From Linnemannia elongata (lineage: Eukaryota; Mortierellomycota; Mortierellomycetes; Mortierellales; Mortierellaceae): 64,000 nt of DNA. Below the pieces are notes generated by a model. That model did not search any database and was not told the origin of the DNA. It saw only the letters and a program-made list of their open reading frames with translations. Within the stretch, counting starts at the first letter, position 1, and every line of letters starts with the position of its first letter. Position numbers and translations under genes: made by a program. Shown one piece after another: positions 57,945 to 64,000 of the stretch. The stretch covers positions 2,750,001 to 2,814,000 of the forward strand of contig JAXBDG010000001.1 in the NCBI GenBank assembly GCA_036320915.1. The letters are read 5' to 3'.

Positions 57945-60740
57945 TTCGACTACGATGAGCGCGATCGCACCCTTTGTTTTGCTGCTCTCATTTTTTTTTT
58001 TTTTTTTTTTTTTATGTGAGTGTGTGGTGTGAGTGTGGGAAGCAGTGCGTCTCCCTCCCTTTTTCTTTTTGTTTGTTGATTTTTTACGTTTTTCTAAACA
58101 ATGACGATGGGTGTGGGCGAGTGTGTTTGGCCCTTTTGGAGGACAACCACTTGAAAGGAGAAAGAGGGAGACGTGGAGGAGGCTGGAAATCAAACAATGC
58201 TGCGAGATCTTTTTTTTTTTTTCCTTGCCCACGAGGGAAAAGGGTACTCTTCATCGTGTTTCTGTTACAGTGTAAAGAGAGAAAGGAGGAGGAGATAAAG
58301 GCAAAGCACCCTTTTTTTTTCTTTCCCTCTTGAACTGAATGACAAGATGGTAAAAAGAAGAAAGAAAAGCGTTGCCTGGGCTCTTCCTCATCCTGTTCAC
58401 GCCGTACTATAATTCTTTTCTCTAGAAAACCAAGATCTGTTCATCACCTTGATCATCATCAGTTGATCAAATGGTGAAGAAGAAGACCCTTTGACCATCT
58501 CATCCATCAGTCAGTTCAGTCAAGTCTGGGAAATCGAAAAAATATCGCTACTTAGAACGATCAAACTGCACCAACCATAAAGAAGGAGGGTCTGATCAAA
58601 AAGAATAACGGTCCATGAACAACGCAAAATGGATGTCGCATTTTATTTCCGGATCGACATCTGTCTACCTGTAAGCAAGTGCAAGGGATGAAATGGCCCT
58701 TTGGTCAGACATGAGGCAACAAACAACCAACATTGTTGTGCATTCATGTACCAACGATCGGCAACCCATTTGATCTCGTGTATAAGAGAGCGTGTGTGTG
58801 GCTTGCCAGCATGAATGTCCTTTTTATCTTTATTTCTTTTTAACCATCAACAAAGTGCGGGTAGATGACTGCAAAAGGGAGGGCTAGTGTAATCCAGGAG
58901 CCAAACTGCTGAACTGACAGATCGACTATAAGCCGACACGGTGACTGGTACAGATACCACTTTTTTCGCGCTCATGCTGCTCTATAGGCTATAGGAGGAA
59001 CTGGTTCTCAAATACCCGCTTGATGACAAGAATACACGAATCAGCGGCCAGATCTCCAACTTGAACAAAAAAGTCAGTCGAAGATCACAAGGAGTCATCT
59101 ATAGTTATAGCCACTAATACAACTGTCAGGAATAAAGTAAAAAGAAGTCAATAGAGTAGAAACACCATTTCACCCCCCATTTTTGTTTCCGATCTTAACA
59201 CAAAGAGACGTTCTCATAAATGCATTGCGTGCATTTTGCCTTTCATCTCTATAGGATGGAGTAAGAATACAGACGACAAAACGGTGGAAAGATATGATAC
59301 AGAGCAAAGATTATTGTTTTATTCCATCTCGCTTGCTTTCATAACAAATTTTGTCTCTCCGTTCCCAAGAGCTGCCTCGCAGAAAGAGAGAAAAAAGGGC
59401 TTGTTCAAAGTTGGCTCAAGATAGGGAGAAGGCACCAAGGAAGTAAGCAAAATATTTCATGATCTAGTGCATATGACGCGAGATGGTGAGACGCCAGAAT
59501 GGACTAATACCGAGGAATAAAGAAGGCTGAAGACGCTCTATGGATGGCGCGATGAGGGTAAAGTAGATGGAAGGATTAAAAAAAGGAGGTAGAGCCTCGA
59601 ACGCAATATGGAAAATGAGCAATCGAAAACGTATTTATGTTTTCTTGCATTGGTGCTAAGACATATTTGTCCTCATATATGCAATAAGGAACAAGAGCGG
59701 ACGGGCATCCAATTTTTTTTCATTTTGGTCATTTTGGCGGTTATGTTGAAGAGGAGGGCTGAAGGACAAGGTGTCGCCATCGACCGAATTGCCTCCATTT
59801 CCAGTTATACACTGTAGGTGTTCAAGACTAGTGTTTGAACAGATAGGAGTTCGTGTCCTTGTTTCTCCATTAACCCATACATACATGGCTCAGCATAAAA
59901 GTGATAGAGGGGTGCATAGTCAACGTCAAGGTAGAACAAGAAAACACTCTTTCAATTGAGAACAAAAGAAGAATAAAGGGAGAGCACGTTTACTCTATGC
60001 TCTCAAGGGGGTGAGAGCGATTGTCGCACAAGGCAAGGTTGTCGCTGTGGTACTATGTCGACACTATGGCTTACGTCTCAAGAGCGATGATGATGCCATA
60101 TCTACTCCTTCTTTGCCCTGTTTTTTTGGTATTGATTTTTACAGCAGTTTTTCTCTATCTGCGATGCTATGCAATTTACCCTCCTTCGCCTTTGTTCTCC
60201 CTTTTTTTTTTCTCCGAGTGAGAGAAGTGGATATATCAGTCTAGAACATCTTTCTTTTCTTCTCTTGTGTGCGCTGTGTATGTGTGCGAAGAGAGACATA
60301 CAAATCTCGGGAAAACACAATAACGCCATACGCCAACTAGCAGCTCTATTTTTTTGTTTATTTGTTTCCTTACACAAAGTAATTTCGCCCAATGCAGCCC
60401 TTACAGAAGGAAACCCAGAGGTCGCGCCTCCCTCCACTTCCAAAAACAAAAGCGCACATTTTTTTTCTTTTTCATAACCATAGGTTCTTCGCTCTTCCTG
60501 CATGTGTTTGCAGTATTTCACACTCCCCTCATTCTTCGTGCAGCTCGCGCTCTCTCTCTCACTCTTTTTCATTGTCGCGACGCCTGCATCCAAATCCAAA
60601 TCCGATTCAAGGCATCCCTCTCCCTCCAACCCATCTTTGACCAACTTGGGCATCCATTAATCCCTTTGGACCAATCCCTGTGGCCTCTTTGTTATTTTTT
60701 TGTCCATGCTTCCATTTTTTTTGTGAGCCCTCGAACTGGC

Positions 60741-60778
<38 letters not shown>

Positions 60779-61278
60779 CAGTTTTATGGACAAGAGAGAT
60801 GAAGACGAAAAGAGAGAGAGATCACGTTTTGACGTTGAACAACGGAAGGTGTTGAAGAAAAAATAGGATAGAAGGATAAGGAAAGACAAAACCTTAAATA
60901 TGGTGCCATGCTTCCGCTTTAATGCACTATTCCAGTTCTTTGCATTGTCATTGGCTGAAGCAGTGCAAAGGTCAGCAATCAGTTTACAGCAACTTTTTTG
61001 TTGTTGTCGTCGTTGTTATTGAGCTGCGTTCTGCATCTGCAAGAGGAGGGAGGTCGTAGGTTGGCCTTTTGTCTTTGTTAGGGTAGGTCGGGCCATGCGC
61101 CCTTGTTTTATTGTATTCCTAAGACTTCCGTGTTTGGAGTGTTTGTGGAAAAGTGCATCGGGTGACACGCTTTGTGGTGGATCTTGTTTGTGAACGATTC
61201 TTTCGTCCCTGCAAAAACACCGCCCTTAGGACAGAGAAGAAGATTGAGGGTGCACATTGGACCATCTCATCGACCTAC

Positions 61279-61322
<44 letters not shown>

Positions 61323-62138
61323 GCTCGAATCCAATTTTCGAGAAAAAAGAAGTATCCAAAATATTTTGTCTATTGTTCTAGTTGTGCCTTTTTTATTGGA
61401 CTGTTATTAATGTGTTCTTGTTGAGATTTAAAGCTCTCCCTACCCTTCGTGTCCAACTCATCCCAATTCAATTGAGCACAAGATGCAAGCAGGCACAAAA
61501 AGGTTAGAAAAGTGAAAGGGTCTTTCCTAGAGACTGTTGTCGTTTATCACTCTACACTTTCAAGAGTCAATATACCATGTCTTCATAAGCCGGATCTAGG
61601 TTGCACCTGAAAAGCATTTTGCACTCTTTATTATCTATGAACAGCAACGCGTCCTCTAAAATGGAAAATCAACGCCCATTTTCTAGGATTTTTTGGGTTT
61701 CTGATCGGTGGCTTAGATATGTTTTTCGTTGTTTGTCCTTTTTTCTTTTTTGCTGTTGGCACACTCACCATAAGTACCATCGGCCAAGCGCCTTTTCTCT
61801 CTTTCAACAACCCACGCGGCATCACTACTTTGCATCACGGACACACGCAAGCTCAGGACATCGCCCGAGCAACAAAACGAAAACAGCATCCATCACCAAC
61901 AACGAAAGGACCCCGGGACAACAAAACTACACATCCATCAAGGAGACACCATCGCCTTTTTTTATTGTCCACCCACCCTTCCTTCCAACCCAAGCACTAC
62001 TTTTACTCAGCATCCACCTACCTCTTATCGCACCTAAACCTCAACACTCTTATCCCTCTCGCTTTATACTCTCATCCCCGCTTGCTTAAACCATTAACAA
62101 CAGCATATACCAACAACCAAAGCACGGACACACACATC
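57945..62138. other. Long stretch without a recognisable gene
   Basis: In 4.2 kb only short, biased open frames occur, most of them T/C-rich leader-like sequence (60290-60740). The longest (183 codons, 60653-60102 minus) is the complement of such DNA and was not called. Poly(T) runs lie at 57991-58013, 60742-60778 (37 T) and 61281-61321 (41 T). A leader for the Rpc25 gene spans about 61850-62138. A non-coding RNA or fast-evolving small gene could be missed here. Confidence 0.45.
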
Positions 62139-63225
62139 ATGTTTAACCTCGCAGAGATGAAAGATACGATCAAGATCGAGCCTTCTGGATTCAGGAAGAA
62201 GAAGGCTCAGGCTATCACAGACGAGATCAACCGCAAATATGCCAACAAGGTACGCACTTGGGTACCGATTTGTTTCTATGCCAGGATGGGAGCATTGCAT
62301 AATTTGCTACCATAGTTAGACAATCAGAACGAGGAGGCCAAGCGTGATCAGGGACATTGTGAACATACGTCTCGGACGTCGTCGGACCAACATAATAACC
62401 GAGAACTTCTCTCCCTCTTTCATTTGCGTGGACACGATTCATGATAATAGGTTTTGCAGGATGTGGGATTATGTATCGCAATGCACGACATTCTGTACGC
62501 GAGTGAAGGATTTATTCATCATGGAGACGGCTGCAGTTATGTCACGGTTCATTTCCGCCTAGTGATCTTCCGCCCATTTGTTGGTGAGATCATCACAGGA
62601 AAGATCCGGTCCTGCAACCAGGAGGGTGTTCGAGGTATGCCTCTTCTTTTCATCTCTTGGTCATTGTTTGACCCTTGGTGGCGGAGCAAAAAATACTGCT
62701 TTATGGACACAGCGGACGACCACAATGACTCATTTTGTCTGACAAACGCCCCCTTTCTATTACCTCTCTCATCACTCTATATATTTAGTCACATTGGGAT
62801 TTTTTGACGATATTTTTATTCCTTACCACTACCTTCAGGAGAACTCTGAGTTCAATGCAGATGAGCAGGTCTGGGTGTGGATGTACGACGAGAACGAGAT
62901 GTTTATGGATCTGGAGGAGACTATCCGGTTTAGAGTCGAGTCAGAACAGTTCTTTGATACATCGCCATCTGTCCGTCCCAAGAAGGAGGGTGTGGACACG
63001 CCGGACCTTAGCGCAAATTCTGCCAAACAGGCGCCGTACTCGCTCACTGTAAGTTGTTTGCTTTCTTTTTTTTTGTTTGCATGCCAAGGTATTCGCGTGT
63101 GGACGGACATAAGACGAGGGATTACTAACCGGTGTTGTTTTTTCTTCCTGTCTTGTATTTTTATGGGTTAATAGTGCTCAATTCATGGAGATGGTCTCGG
63201 CTTGCTCTCTTGGTGGGGTGCATAG
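62139..63225 (+). CDS. RPC25: RNA polymerase III subunit Rpc25 (POLR3H/RPC8)
   Basis: Four exons, 62139-62249, 62460-62634, 62789-63048 and 63175-63225, give 198 residues; all introns are GT-AG. Exon 1 encodes MFNLAEMKDTIKIEP and EINRKYANK, exon 2 the rest of the N-terminal SHS2/Rpb7-N domain (VGLCIAMHDIL, GDGCSYVTVHFRLVIFRPF). Exon 3 begins with the family motif GFFDDIFIPYHYLQ and contains the OB-fold (EQVWVWMYDENEMFMDLEE, IRFRVESEQFFDTSP). Exon 4 gives the conserved end GLGLLSWW. The length fits the family (about 200). With Rpc17 it forms the stalk of RNA polymerase III, needed for transcription initiation on tRNA and 5S genes in the nucleus. Exon borders are supported by the uninterrupted family sequence. 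Confidence 0.93.
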
Positions 63226-63907
63226 AACCATGCATGGACAAGCAACGCACACATTTTAGCATATTAAAAAAAAAACAAGCAACAGCATGGACACATACTA
63301 AAGTGCAGGCAAGACTAAAGCTGTCGATTGGAGAGAAGCGATGAGAGACCCTGTAATTTCTTGCTCGTGGTACCTGGATCGCTTTTCGTTTCAGAACCCT
63401 TCGATTTTCGGCTAGAGGGGGAGACGGTAAGAAGGGGAAGGGAAGAGGGGACAGCGATGATCAACCCTCCGCTCCAGACTTCTCCAGGGTCCCGAAACTC
63501 AGCTCATGCACCAAAGATGAACTGTTCAAATCACTGATCGTCCTGGCCTGTGCAAGTTCGTGTTGATTTGTACCCTCTATATCTCGACAACAAAAGAAAA
63601 CAGAGGTGGATGAATACATGCTGAAAGAACAGCGAGATAAAGGCGGCCAACAATCAAGAGTAACAAGAGACAAAACAAAAAAAATAACATACCATGAGTG
63701 GGTCAACTTACCCACTTATAGGGTTTAGTTCACTTACAACTCTTGTATCTTTCTCACCACAACCCTCTCTCTCTCACTCCTGCCGCCCCACTTCTATTTT
63801 CTCTGCTCACAACCCCTCTCGAACATTCACTCACCACCTTCACTGCCATCATCTGAATCAACTACTCCACAACCATCACCACCAAGCACTCCAGCCTCAA
63901 TTAGCTA
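63226..63907. other. Intergenic and promoter of the next gene
   Basis: No gene is supported. The last 180 bp before 63908 are strongly C/T- and then CCA-rich, like the leaders of other expressed genes in the window. Confidence 0.45.
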
Positions 63908-64000
63908 ATGAGGCCATTTCAAAGATTCCGACTACACGATCTTGTCTTGAACCTCGCTATCCGTCAGGACGACGATGGTCCGCCCTACAGTCAACTGACC
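63908..64000 (+). CDS. 5' end of a gene truncated by the window edge
   Basis: An ATG at the end of a pyrimidine/CCA-rich leader opens a frame of 31 codons to the window end (MRPFQRFRLHDLVLNLAIRQ...). Codon choice (CTTGTCTTGAACCTCGCT) resembles the neighbouring genes. Too little is present to name the product. Confidence 0.5.
   Translation, partial: MRPFQRFRLHDLVLNLAIRQDDDGPPYSQLT

Noticed and set aside
60102..60653. 183-codon minus-strand ORF
   Set aside because: It is the complement of T/C-rich leader-like DNA, giving Lys/Arg/Glu-rich sequence without structure.
1..64000. CRISPR array, operon or bacterial contig
   Set aside because: No evenly spaced identical repeats with unique spacers; genes have spliceosomal introns and eukaryotic leaders throughout.

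Overview
The window looks like nuclear DNA of an early-diverging filamentous fungus, most likely Mortierellomycota (Mortierella, Linnemannia or Podila type). The reasons are short GT-AG introns of 50-130 nt, pyrimidine-rich leaders before ATGs, a Crinkler-type protein, a large F-box/LRR family, a fungal SulP sulfate transporter and RNA polymerase III subunit Rpc25. The genus is inference; no mitochondrial or functional rRNA locus is present.

Region 1 (1-19 kb) is a repeat-rich accessory region. It holds a stand-alone RNase H gene, a BTB gene, a truncated unknown gene, a Ty3/gypsy element with apparently identical 371-bp LTRs whose pol is split by about 1 kb of foreign DNA, a 5'-truncated LINE whose poly(A) runs into a 28S rDNA fragment, a probable bacterial-origin SpoIIIAA/Ycf45-like ATPase, and four solo LTRs of two families. 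Five 28S rDNA fragments are scattered between 1.4 and 25.3 kb, and four of them begin at nearly the same place in the 28S gene.

Region 2 (19-25 kb) holds an intron-containing Crinkler (P-loop NTPase plus nuclease-like C-terminus) and an unknown gene sandwiched between two pieces of 28S rDNA. Region 3 (25-34 kb) is a gene-poor stretch with small tandem duplications, followed by a secreted GH18 chitinase with two CBM5/12 domains, a long F-box protein and a secreted copper-binding X325/BIM1-like protein.

Region 4 (34-53 kb) is a tandem array of F-box/LRR genes: seven ORFs on the plus strand (one frameshifted near its end), at least two pseudogenes and one minus-strand gene of 28-residue RNI-type leucine-rich repeats. 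They share an opening block (HPLE(I/L)PE(I/V)L...LW...SKLWY.TLLPILW), so this is a birth-and-death family, probably SCF ubiquitin-ligase substrate adaptors.

Region 5 (53-64 kb) is core genome: a SulP sulfate permease (3 exons), a small unknown spliced gene, about 4 kb without a recognisable gene but with long poly(T) tracts, POLR3H/Rpc25 (4 exons), and the first 31 codons of a gene cut by the window edge. Mobile DNA and lineage-specific or transferred genes therefore sit on the left, and conserved metabolism and transcription genes on the right.
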